Source: Sweltsa coloradensis (Eukaryota > Arthropoda > Insecta > Plecoptera > Chloroperlidae). Taken from it: a stretch of 64,000 nucleotides of DNA. The notes beneath the pieces were generated by a model, which ran no database searches, was not told the origin of the DNA, and was given only the letters and a program-made list of their open reading frames with translations. The DNA lies in contig JAMZAV010002171.1 in assembly GCA_024449915.1 (NCBI GenBank), forward strand, positions 36,305 to 100,304, given 5' to 3'. The position numbers and the translations under genes were made by a program. Shown one piece after another: positions 11,684-21,654 of the stretch. Positions within the stretch are counted from its first letter, which is position 1; each line of letters starts with the position of its first letter.

Positions 11684-12330
11684 TTAGGGATGACTTCAAT
11701 TGGAATTGATCATTGTGACCTAAGAATCGATTCTCAAGTAAAAACTTTTTAAGTGTATATTATGCACAGTTATTTTGGTGGTCATTTTCCGCGGAACCCG
11801 TGATACGCGGCAATATTCCTGCGGTCTCTTTCCCCAGAGCCTGTGATGACGTCACCCGCCCAACCCGTGCAGGGTGTCTACAAGACTGGAAAAGTCAGTG
11901 AATTTTGATTTTTTTCCCTGGAATACTAGAGAGAAATGTAAAAAATCAATATTTTACTAATTTCAAAACCTTTTTTTTTGTTGCTGAAAATAAGAAATTC
12001 TCAATTTTAATAAAACAATTCTTAAATTATTTTGCCTTGTCTGGTGTAAAAATTCTTGACAAAATCGACATTGAATTTATAAACAATTTTTCCTCCATTA
12101 TAACGTGCGGGAAAGGCAAATTTTCAGCCTGGAAAAATATAATTTTCCATCTGGAAAGCCTGGAAAAGTAAAGGAATTTTGTAATGGAAAATTTGTAGAC
12201 ACCCTGCCGTGACTGGTTCGGCTGGCGTCGAGTGGGTGGGCGGGGCGATGCGCAGCAGTCGATGTGTGGGAGTTGTATTGCGGGTGGATTTCAAGTGCAA
12301 GAGCGCGGAAATAATGCACGTACCATTTTT
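11684..12330. repeat. Degraded hAT-type element with GGGATGAC left end
   Basis: TAGGGATGACTTCAATTGGA at 11685 and GATCATTGTGACCTAAGAAT at 11707 are closely matched at 41359-41404 and partly at 50197-50260. The downstream core (GCGGAACCCGTGATACGCGG, GTGATGACGTCAC) is shared with 41359-41710, 50040-50677 and, inverted, 59241-59759. The right end was not found. A smaller element (11870-12206) is inserted in it. Confidence 0.55.
11870..12206. mobile_element. TIR element CAGGGTGTCTACAA with 5-bp duplication
   Basis: CAGGGTGTCTACAA (11870-11883) and TTGTAGACACCCTG (12193-12206) are perfect inverted repeats. The flanks share CCGTG (11865-11869, 12207-12211) but not 8 bp. Inside each end are GGAAAA-rich words (CTGGAAAAGTC, CTGGAAAGCCTGGAAAAG). 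A 5-bp duplication would fit the hAT5-type group; that assignment is inferred. Confidence 0.7.
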
Positions 12331-12410
12331 GAGATTTTTATTTTCAGTAAAAAACATTGCGCTATATTAAGTCCGGTACGGTACCTAGTAGTGTTTTTAC
12401 CTTGCTCTAG

Positions 12411-12999
12411 GGTTGGGAACCTCCACGTCAAAGGAGGCCAAGGAGTACTTTGCCGACATGAAACGCCACCGAATAACATTCAACTACAGCGGGCCAAATG
12501 ACGACCACCACATCATGTTGGCATTCAGCAAGAAGATGGCTGACCAGCGCAAGGATTGGCTGACCAACTGGATGGAGGACGCGAAACGTCGCCGGGAACT
12601 CGGCCTCAAGGAGCAATATCTCTACGAGAAGAACACCAAGACCGTCAACTACACGGACTTCATCAACAAGGAGTTGGTGTTGTTCAGCAACAACGACAAC
12701 GAGCGTTCGATCCCCAGCATGGTGGATGGTCTGAAGCCCGGTCAACGTAAGGTCCTCTTCACTTGTCTGAAACGAAACGACAAGCGTGAGGTGAAGGTCG
12801 CGCAGTTGGCGGGCTCGGTCGGAGAACAGTCGGCGTACCACCACGGCGAGGCTTCGCTCATGAGCACCATTATCGGTCTGGCGCAGAACTTTGTTGGCAG
12901 TAATAACATCAACCTGCTGCAACCGATAGGGCAGTTTGGTACGAGATTAACGGGCGGCAAGGACGCTGCGAGCCCCCGTTATATATTCACAATGTTGAG
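12411..12999 (+). CDS. TOP2: TOP2 window exon 5: WHD with catalytic tyrosine
   Basis: Acceptor ctctag ends at 12410 and donor GTAAGA starts at 13000. The exon finishes the Gly codon and reads L-G-T-S-T-S-K-E-A-K-E-Y-F-A-D-M-K-R-H. Then NDNERSIPSMVDGLKPGQRK, KVAQLAGSVGEQSAYHHGE, NLLQPIGQFGTR and ASPRYIFTML. The Tyr codon at 12980-12982, after Pro-Arg, is the nucleophile that forms the 5'-phosphotyrosyl DNA bond (Tyr805 in human TOP2A). The exon is markedly more GC-rich than the introns around it. Confidence 0.98.
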
Positions 13000-13214
13000 G
13001 TAAGAGTGGGATAATTTGTTAAATTTCTTAAACGATGACAATTAACATATTTAAATTAGGCCTGCCTGGGTGCCCAGAATTTTTTGTTCAAGTTCAAATA
13101 GAGTTTATTTCCAAATTTAGAAAGTTTATTCTCACGCTGTTTTTCGACTTTATAAGAAATTGTAATCAAATTGGTTCAAATTCGAGTAGGCTACTCCTCA
13201 GTGACCGTTTAAAT

Positions 13215-14731
13215 TAGGGATGTCAACGATAATCTAGGGGTGTGCGAAGCTTCGAAATTATCGAATCCGAATCGAATCTTTCAGGATTCGAATTCGATTC
13301 GTCGTTCGAATCCGAAATCGTAAAAATTCGAAGTATTCGAAAATTTGAATCCGGCGCCAAACTCCCGAGAAACATGCTAAATAAATCGATAGGTCGATTT
13401 TATAGTTTGCAATTGATCACGTGATAACATGGCCGCCGCGTACGTAAACAAAGAATTTCCATTGGCATCTTGTTAGTCAAGAAAAAACGATGTTTTTCTC
13501 GCACGTAGCATTCGAAAAACAACAGTGCGCTCTCTCCTCTCTTCTCTCTTGGACGATGCTGGCAGCAGGCTGCCTGCAGGCGTTGCGCAAGCGGACGGCG
13601 CAGCGCGCGCTCTCTCTCTCACGCGAGCCCTAGCCGGCCGGCTGCCAGCTGCTCAGATGACAGGCGGGCGCCGTGTTTACGTCAGTCAGTCAGTCTCCCT
13701 TCACATAGCGATGCGTTTGCATTATGTGAACGATGTCCATCTCCGAACTCGTACGTAATAATAAGTGCGGGTCCATACAATACATGTTATGTTTAGGCCT
13801 ACTAATATGCTCTTAAATGACAGCAAGAAGTTTCCTCGCGATGTTGTCTTGAAAAGTAGAACAATGCCTAAAGATAAGATAGGCCTACCGCGCGAGATAA
13901 ATACTTCGCGTTCAGAGAAGGCTGGATGGATGAAGTGTTGTTGATTGGCTGAAGATGTTACGGAGTCTCCAAAACGTGGTAAAAACAATGAAAAACAGCA
14001 CGGGACCATGAAATTATGGCATTTCTTTATGTTACTTGTTCCATGTGAGGTAAACCAATTTTGGATTCGGATTCGGATTTGGATTCGCGAATCTTTGTGT
14101 TTGGGATTCGAGATTCGGATTCGAAATGAAAAATTGGATTCGCACACCCCTACGATAATCGCATATCGATATTATCGCGATATGAGTTGCTGCATCGCGA
14201 TTATCGTACGATATTAATTCCTAGCGATAATCGCGATATTATCGGGCATCTGCTGCTTCAAATTGAATTTAGCACCAATGGATGTGTTGATTCTTCAGTT
14301 ATCACGTGTTGTTGCATCGCCCCAATCACGTAAACTTCCCTACTGCGCATTGCGCAATGGCAGGCGTCAGCTGGCTGTTGCCTAGCAACGACGGGCCCGC
14401 CCTCGATGGGCCCGCCCCCCGCCGACCGCTCGAAGCTAGCCTCTCTCTCGCTTCACCGCTCTTCTCGCACACGCTGTCTCGTGGTAGGGGTATCGAGTGG
14501 CCGGTTGGCCGCTCCGCCAACCAATAGCCACGCTAGTACAGTGAAGGCGCGCAATTCAAATAGACGCACTGCGAGAAACGTGTTTTATATACGCCGATAT
14601 ATCGTGATATGACTGAAGCGACTATATCGGCGCGATATTTTTTGTCCACGATATTATCGCGATTAATCGCGATATTAATTTTATTTCAGCGCGATTATCG
14701 ATATGAAATTTTATATCGTTTGACATCCCTA
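13215..14731. mobile_element. hAT-type MITE with CGATAATCG subterminal array
   Basis: Ends TAGGGATGTCAA and TTGACATCCCTA, perfect duplication GTTTAAAT (13207-13214, 14732-14739). Subterminal DNA is an array of CGATATCG/CGATAATCGCG words. The core (14290-14560) is GC- and CT-rich and resembles cores of other hAT-type elements here. Another hAT element (13235-14152) is inserted only 20 bp from its left tip. Confidence 0.93.
13235..14152. mobile_element. hAT-type MITE, TAGGGGTGTGCGAAGC family (nested)
   Basis: Ends TAGGGGTGTGCGAA and TTCGCACACCCCTA, perfect duplication CGATAATC (13227-13234, 14153-14160). Subterminal arrays are GATTCGAATCC-like words. The core 13490-13900 is GC/CT-rich (GCGCTCTCTC, GCCGTGTTTACGTCAGTCAG) and then AT-rich ending AAGATAAGATAGGCCTAC; this core recurs at 63172-63925 on different ends. 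Confidence 0.94.
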
Positions 14732-14739
14732 GTTTAAAT

Positions 14740-15403
14740 ATTTAACTTGAACACTATCTTACTAATAGCCTACCTACATACATGTTTTACTATTGTTTCC
14801 CATCTTTTGTAAGTTAGTTTCGCAAAAATACCTTAGTCCAGGGTTGCCACCAAGAAAAAATAAAAATCCTGTTCGAGCACATAAAAAATCCTTAGAAATC
14901 TTTAAATGAATCGCTCAATTCCGTGAAAACCATTTTAATGCCTAAATGTACCAATTAATTTTGATATGATATAGCTATATCAAAATTTAATTGTTTAAAA
15001 AAAAAAAAGGGGGGGGAATTGAATTAGTGGACGAGCCTATTTTTAGTTTAATAATACCTATATTTATTATTTAATTTATTTAAGGTTTACCTATAAAAAA
15101 TGCTTTTTTTTAGGTCTACTAATAGTTCGTCCAAAAAGTAATGAATACTATGTAGGGGTAGGCCCATTGTACTAGTTTAGTTTTGACCACTCACATATTT
15201 TAATCTCGGATTTTGATTGTAAAATAATACGTGTATTGACATAATGGCTGCACCCCACTTTTTGAACTTGATATTTTTAAATTGTACCCGATGCCTGGTC
15301 TACATAAAATACCTTATGAATGATTTCTTTAATGAAATCACCCAATTAAAGTATTAAAATAATAGGCTTAGTTAAGTAAGCCTAGCAGAAGTGTAGTTAT
15401 GAG
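14740..15403. other. TOP2 intron, possible hAT fragment end
   Basis: CAGGGTTGCCACCAAG at 14839 looks like one hAT terminus but no partner is visible. Otherwise AT-rich with no genes. Confidence 0.4.
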
Positions 15404-15405
15404 TA

Positions 15406-16026
15406 CCGTAATGTGGGGTGAATAGGAACAGTTTCGTAAGTCAACTTCTTGTTATTTCAACATGAATCATAGTAAACCAATGAGATTTTTTTAAATTATG
15501 GCTATGTGGTTCCTTTAAATAATATAACCAACCATTAACAGAGTACATGAATATTTATATTTTATTTATATTTTTATATTGTGCATTCCTATTCACCTCC
15601 ATGTGGGGTCAATAGGAACAGGGATATAAATATGCCTGAAAATACATATAGATATGCTAGCTGTTCCTATTAACCCTAGCCAGGGGTCAATAGGAACACA
15701 AATTACATTTTAAAAAAATATGTGTTGATAAAGGAGTCCTACGTTTATAAGATATGTAACTCTTGCCAGATAAAGAGAAATGACAAAGTTTATCAGCTCT
15801 CTTAAATGTGCCAATGCTTGCATAACATTGAGGCTGATTTTCTATTATAAAGGCTGCGGTTGTCAAGTTTAGTCTATTTTTAGAGGGAAATGCAAAATGT
15901 AGTGTACCAACTACAGAAAACCTTATGTGAGCGGTTTAAAAAGAGCGGCAATTACGAATTTAGTATTATTTAGAGGAAGTTTTGTTCCTATTCACCCCAT
16001 AGTTCCTATTCACCCCATGTTACCGG
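15406..16026. mobile_element. TA-duplicating MITE built of GGGGTGAATAGGAAC repeats
   Basis: Ends CCGTAATGTGGGGTGAATAG and, inverted, CCGGTAACATGGGGTGAATA, each bounded by TA (15404-15405, 16027-16028). The 15-mer GGGGT(G/C)AATAGGAAC recurs six times in both orientations: near 15414, 15603, inverted near 15662, 15685, and inverted twice at 15983-16018. No coding capacity. Superfamily is inferred from the TA duplication only. Confidence 0.75.
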
Positions 16027-16314
16027 TAGTTAGAAGTTTGAAGCAGTCCGCTTCACAAAAAAATGGTTGCTATCATCAGCTGCAGAATACTTTTTGCAGG
16101 TTTCATTTAATTAATTTTAATCTATTAGTACATACAGAGGAAGATGCAAAAAGTTAAAAACTGCTGTGAAAAGCCTATTTTTTAAATTGACAATATTTGT
16201 GGGGAATTAATGGCAGAAAGAAAAAATAATCTTGAAACATATTGTGAAAAGAACTTAAATCTACTATTTTCAAACACCTCTAGCGACGACTGATAATGTG
16301 TACCTTTTCCGCAG

Positions 16315-16540
16315 CCCTCTCACCAAGTTAATCTTTCACCCTCATGACGAGCCGTTGCTAGCGCATCAATATGACGACGGCCAGAAAATTGAGCCCGTGT
16401 GGTACTTACCGATCATCCCTATGGTGCTGGTGAATGGTGCCGACGGAATCGGTACTGGCTGGATGACCAAGATCCCCAACTACAACCCGCGAGAGATCAT
16501 TACTAACCTCAGAGCAATGCTTGACGGGGAAGAACCAAAA
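16315..16540 (+). CDS. TOP2: TOP2 window exon 6: WHD-tower junction
   Basis: Acceptor ccgcag ends at 16314 and donor GTAAGT starts at 16541. The first base completes a Ser codon begun as AG in exon 5. It reads PLTKLIFHPHDEPLLAHQYDDG, then EPVWYLPIIPMVLVNGADGI and GTGW. The IIPMVL segment contains the Ile that wedges into and bends the gate DNA in type IIA enzymes. It ends LRAMLDGEEPK. The upstream frame to 16298 is intron. Confidence 0.96.
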
Positions 16541-16915
16541 GTAAGTAGGCCTACGTACTGTAACTGTGTTTTACTTTAGTTTGTAAAACGACAAACTTAT
16601 TGAAATGGTAATGCCAAACCGTTTTGTGGGGATGAGCAAACGTGTGTATCTTACTTCTATATGTGTTCCTACACGTGGGCTGTCTGTTCGTGAACACGTG
16701 TACTATGTATATTTTGAGATACGGAGAGAAAAAATGTTTTTACAATGAAATTTGTCTCTTGTATTGTTGAATTGAATTAATTCCCAGCCATTCAAAACGG
16801 GTTTTTCCACTCACGATCTATTTCACGAGACAAACAATCAATACACACTAAACAGTGTCATTATACCCCTCCCACTCCAGCGCATAGCCGGCCGCTGTGA
16901 TTATCTCGTAAACTA
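16541..16915. other. TOP2 intron, nothing resolved
   Basis: AT-rich with several CACGTG-like words (16652-16700). No gene or element ends. Confidence 0.4.
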
Positions 16916-16924
16916 GTCTTTTGC

Positions 16925-17095
16925 AGTGTATTTTTGAAGTTCGTTCTCGTTCTCAACCATGCCACCAAGTCATCAGCAAACAGGGTAACATCCACAACAT
17001 CCATTGTCTCCATCTCCACCTTGTTATGGCCATGTCATCCATCATTATTGTGAATAACAATGGTAACAACACACTTCCAGGGCTCGAAAATTCCT
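16925..17095 (-). pseudogene. LINE reverse transcriptase fragment
   Basis: On the minus strand, one frame reads SVLLPLLFTIMMDDMAI (from about 17085 down) and, after a frame change, DVTLFADDLVAWL (about 16995 down to 16960), which carries the FADD catalytic pair of non-LTR reverse transcriptases. The fragment is short, frame-shifted and dead. Clade cannot be set from this length. Confidence 0.6.
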
Positions 17096-17421
17096 ATGCA
17101 CGAGTTGCTGAGACTTGTTTACCTTCTCTTTTTCGTAAAATTCCAACCATTTTTGACACTTTTAAACTATTGCGTAATATTGAACCATTCTTTAATGGAT
17201 ATACGGAACTTTTTTAACTGTAGGCCTAGTGTAGTAGCTTCTACGTCTCTGACTACGCCTACTTTAGCCACTCACAATTAACGAAGATGAGATAGGTCTA
17301 GGCCTAGCTAATGAACCTGTCAAAAAGGTAAAATATGACCGAGAGTATGATAAAAAGCGGGTGCGTAAAGTTAATGACTCGCGGCTATTGTTAAAATGAA
17401 GAAAATTGTCGTACATATATT

Positions 17422-18194
17422 TGGATGAGCGAAGCGAAGACTTCAATTTCACTGACCCCCAAAAAATTTAGCTCGGGTGTTTTTTTTTTTTTTGTTTTTT
17501 TTTTTGTTTTTTTGTTTTTTTTTTGTCTGTTTGTTAACTCTCTACCAGGCAAACGGCATATCCGATCCTGATGAAAATTTGACAGGACCTTCGAAATCTC
17601 TGAACTTAGAGGTGTATTGTTTTTGGGTACAATCGAAGAAATATTTCTCATGAATATCGTACTTTTACGATTTTTTTCGATTTTTGGTGCGATATTTTCG
17701 TGACATTTGGGCCAATTCTGACCAAACGGGTGGGGCTACAACGTTCATATTATACATGGACATTAAGGTTATGGTGATGTAGTACCTTTTGAAAGAAAAA
17801 GTTAAAAAGTTAGCCAGAATCCATAGAAATAAAGCTTTTAATATAAGTTTTTTGATTTTTTGTGCAATATTTTCGTGCCATTTGGGCCAATTCTGACCAA
17901 ACTGGTGGGGCTACAACGTTCATATTATACATGGACATTAAGGTTATGGTGATGTAGTACCTTTTAAAAGAAAAAGTTTAAATAGTAAGCCAGAATCTAT
18001 TGAAATAAAGCTTTTAATATAAGTTTTTTACGGTAAATAATACCAATTGACAGTAACAAAAGAAACTTGACAACAATCAGCTACAATGCGTAGGCAGCAA
18101 AACAAAGAACTTGCAAAAGTAAAGATATCCCATGCAAACTAAAAATTTTAAAAAGCTCATCCATCAACGCGGCGGGACTTTAGCGTTTTCCTAG
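17422..18194 (+). mobile_element. Helentron-derived non-autonomous element (HINE-like), copy 1
   Basis: Starts TTGGATGAGCGAAGCGAAG (17421-17439) and ends CTCATCCATCAACGCGGCGG, GACTTTAGCGTTTTCCTAG then T (18158-18195). The two ends carry inverted GGATGAGC / GCTCATCC. The 3' tip can form AACGC..GCGTT just before CTAG, followed by T, as in Helitron-type 3' ends. The middle holds two copies of a 175-bp tandem repeat (from about 17692 and 17867; GGGCCAATTCTGACCAAAC, ACAACGTTCATATTATACAT). Sub-terminal inverted repeats plus a central tandem array is the layout of Helentron-associated elements. The family name is inferred. Confidence 0.65.
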
Positions 18195-18900
18195 TAAAAG
18201 AAAGAACATTATTGTGTCAACCTTGAATTGAGTCTGGGCAACTAAAATTTTGGGCCACTTGCCCGGCTGGGCAAGTAGATTTTTTTAAATTTGTCAAGCC
18301 CTGACTTCCCTGCCATACCTGTTTTATTCTGTGTGGTTATGCATTGTGAATGGTCATTTTATCCTCCAAACCTGTGACAATAGAATATTTTCTGTTTGGA
18401 GGATCTGTTATTTGGTTTGTGCATCTTGCGGACAGGCTTTGCACGCAAAGCAAAGCTTAGCGCCTTAGTACCGGCCCTGTCATCAACATTAGTTGGCTGC
18501 GACTGAATGACTAGCTCATATATATAGCTAGCAGGGGGTGTCATGACCGATCTAATGTCAACTAAATGTCACTTTCATCAAATATTATAAATTACGTAAA
18601 ATTAGGACCATGTATTGTTTTATCATATGAAATACCATAGGGTTGTTGACGGATGAAAGAGAGATACAATTTGTGGATGAATGCAGTGTGGAGGAAGAAT
18701 CAAAAGCCTAGCTTGCCCTAGCTAGTCCTAGGCCTGGGCACGGCCGTGTGTGGATCTAAGCATTTACATCTAGGCGCCTTACTCTAGGGCCGGTACTACG
18801 GTGGCGCTACAAGCGTCAGAAAGTGGCAGTGTAAAGCTCAATTGGCTTGTTCACGCAAAGCTCCACGCAGATCGCGCCACTGCACTAACCCCCAAAACCA
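18195..18900. other. TOP2 intron, nothing resolved
   Basis: No gene seen. The stretch ends at an inverted repeat described separately. Confidence 0.4.
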
Positions 18901-18951
18901 GGGTCCACTAGATACTTATTCCGAGCTGCTTGTTAGGTATCTAGTGGACCC
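18901..18951. repeat. Perfect 15-bp inverted repeat, 21-nt loop
   Basis: GGGTCCACTAGATAC (18901-18915) is exactly complemented at 18937-18951. It lies just outside the duplicated TIR element at 18979; its role is unknown. Confidence 0.8.
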
Positions 18952-18978
18952 TGCCCAAAGACCGTGGCGGTGTTTTAT

Positions 18979-20082
18979 GGCGTTTTCCACTGGCCGCACT
19001 GATGCGCACTGAGTGCAAGTAGCATATTCCACTGGTAGCTGAAAATCGCACTCGTGCAAAAATATCGTATTCCACTGGGCGGACTGCACTCGCTCCGTGC
19101 ACTCGCAGTGCGCACTGAGCCGCACTGACTCCGAGGGTCAGGGCAATCTTTTCAGTGCAACTGTAGACCCGCGAAATTTGGTTGTGTTGTTAGATTTGAT
19201 CGACTTTTCGTTGGATAGCAGCGACGATGAGTTGATCAATCATTATCAGAATTGTCTCAGAGAAATCACAAACTACGTAGAAGATGTTGTCCACAAGTAT
19301 TCTGACATAGAGGTAGATTTGCATAACATTTTAGTTTGAGGTTATGTTTATTGTTTACTGTTCAGTCCAGTTGGGAACGGCAAAAATATGCATTGGCCAA
19401 TTGCTTTCGACTTTTTCCCCATTCTCATCCACCACAATTGCAGTAGCATATTCGCCACTGGCCGCACTGATGCGCACTGAGTGCAAGTAGCATATTCCAC
19501 TGGTAGCTGAAAATCGCACTCGTGCAAAAATATCGTATTCCACTGGGCGGACTGCACTCGCTCCGTGCACTCGCAGTGCGCACTGAGCCGCACTGACTCC
19601 GAGGGTCAGGGCAATCTTTTCAGTGCAACTGTAGACCCGCGAAATTTGGTTGTGTTGTTAGATTTGATCGACTTTTCGTTGGATAGCAGCGACGATGAGT
19701 TGATCAATCATTATCAGAATTGTCTCAGAGAAATCACAAACTACGTAGAAGATGTTGTCCACAAGTATTCTGACATAGAGGTAGATTTGCATAACATTTT
19801 AGTTTGAGGTTATGTTTATTGTTTACTGTTCAGTCCAGTTGGGAACGGCAAAAATATGCATTGGCCAATTGCTTTCGACTTTTTCCCCATTCTCATCCAC
19901 CACAATTGCATCGAAAGCGTATGAAGACATATTGACAGTGAGGATTGCCACTCAATATTATGCACTGAAAAAATAATCGTATTCCACTGACAGTTGCACT
20001 CAGGGCAGCACTGGTGGCGTGCATCACGTGACCGTGACGTTTCAGTGCGCACTGACGTTGCACTCAGTGCGGCCCAGTGGAA
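18979..20082. mobile_element. TIR element GGCGTTTTCCACTGG with exact internal duplication
   Basis: GGCGTTTTCCACTGGCCGC (18979 on) and the inverted GGCGTTTTCCACTGGGCCGC (ending 20082) are its ends, with AT outside each. GCACTGAGTGC-type words repeat within both ends. The interior carries a 456-bp unit present twice without visible difference (18987-19442 and 19455-19910), separated by 12 bp. Each copy encodes the same 80-residue open frame (19097-19339, 19565-19807) including DPRNLVVLLDLIDFSLDSSD; I do not recognise it. Ends of this style occur in PIF/Harbinger-ISL2EU-type elements; that is a guess. Confidence 0.7.
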
Positions 20083-20781
20083 AACGCCATGAAATAAACT
20101 ATGTATAGCAGGCTCTGCATTGTCAAATCTGTATGCTTCCTCAATTGTTTGTTTACGTATTGTTTTACCATTCCTTCTTTAATCAATGGTTTTACGTAAG
20201 TAGTCGTACGGCCTATTTCAAGTAATTTTATTCAATAGCATATTTTGTTTGTTTAAACTTTTAAACAATGAAAACGTGAACGATAGGAAAATTAAAATAA
20301 GAGCTGAAAGCACATGGCGCCGTTGAAGTCTAATTACCTGGGGCCTAGCACTGTTATTGAGATTAGACCTAGGCCTACTTGGAATAAGGCTACTAAGGAC
20401 TAAGGCCTAGGCTTTTCTTCAGCATTAGATGTAGACCTAGGCATATCAATAGCATGGTATTATAAATGGGCAAGTATAGGCGTAGGCCCTACTTGCATAC
20501 GCCTCAGCAAAGCCTAGGGCTTAGTCCTAGCCAGTGTTGATTTGTTGACATAAGAGAGGTTACGTAGGAAGGAGGCCGAATAAAGACACAATTGTCAGTA
20601 TATTATGTGTGATTGTATTTATTTGTAGTAATAAACACGACAGTATGCCCTCCTCTCTCCTTACACGAATACACACAGCAATTGGACATTTTGCTTTCAA
20701 CATAAAACTATGCAAACTGACAGTAAAAACAGTAGGCTGCTGACAGCTATGAGCAGCCATGACACCCGCAAGTTGGGCTAT
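20083..20781. other. TOP2 intron, TAGGCCTA-rich
   Basis: Dense CCTAGGCCTA words around 20340-20535. No gene or paired ends. Confidence 0.4.
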
Positions 20782-20831
20782 CACCGCCGTCTACACTCTA
20801 CATCCGTCTTTACAGGCATCTAGACGGCGGT
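20782..20831. repeat. Perfect 12-bp inverted repeat CACCGCCGTCTA
   Basis: CACCGCCGTCTA at 20782-20793 is complemented at 20820-20831, giving a GC-rich hairpin 136 bp upstream of a TOP2 acceptor. It could be the closed remnant of a small TIR element. Confidence 0.7.
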
Positions 20832-20966
20832 GGGGGGTTAGTACAATAGCGCAGCGTGGTGAGTAAAAGTTGCAGTGAACAAGCCAATTGGGAGACAATT
20901 ATACCAGCACAACTAGAGCAGACAGTGCCAAGTGAACGTTATCACTCTGTGTCTCCTTCCTTGCAG

Positions 20967-21172
20967 CCAATGTTGCCGTGGTACAAGAACTTCAAGGGGG
21001 AGATCCAGGAACTAGGAGACACGCGCTACATCATGTATGGGGAGGTATCCATCATCAATGAAGAAAAGATTGAGATTACGGAACTTCCCGTCGGCGTCTG
21101 GACTCAAGTCTACAAGGAGAACGTTCTCGAGCCCATGCTCAATGGCGCGGAGAAATCTCCTGCAGTCATCCA
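20967..21172 (+). CDS. TOP2: TOP2 window exon 7: tower domain
   Basis: Acceptor ttgcag ends at 20966 and donor GTAAGT starts at 21173. It reads P-M-L-P-W-Y-K-N-F-K-G-E-I-Q-E-L, then YGEVSIINEEKIEITELPVG, WTQVYKENVLEPMLNG and EKSPAVI, ending in two bases of a Gln codon. This is the tower beta-structure that contacts gate DNA arms in eukaryotic TOP2. Confidence 0.96.
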
Positions 21173-21654
21173 GTAAGTAACCCACGGACCAATGGGAATA
21201 GGACAAATACTAGTTATTGGCTCGTCCAGGAAGAATCTGATTTATATAAAACTTTACATTGTTGTCAATTAAGCATAGGCCTACCTACATGGACAGGACA
21301 ACCCTACAGTCTAGATATTTTCAATATTTTATGTTGATCTGTAGGGCTTTGTGAAACAGTTCAGAACCGAACTCAAACTTTCTACCAAACAAGGCGCTGC
21401 CACCTCGGACGTGGTATAAGTCGCTAAAAGTCTAAACTTGCATTCTAATGCGGTGTATTTGGATCTATCGATACAACAATCGACCTCGCTCGGACAACTT
21501 TCAAAATAGCGGATATTTATATTCCTATTCATATTTTAGGTGCATTTAAAATCACACAAAACGAATATCGATGTTACTGATTGATTCCAGCTCATTTTCT
21601 TTAGATTTAGTTTTAGTGCTATAATCATAATTTTTCGACCAAATGTATAAGATA

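Noticed and set aside
12428..12922. 164-codon minus-strand frame
   Set aside because: Antisense shadow of TOP2 exon 5, whose + strand translation is clearly conserved.
17692..18040. Regular repeats considered as a CRISPR array
   Set aside because: Two 175-bp tandem units in a eukaryotic Helentron-like element; no short repeat-spacer pattern.
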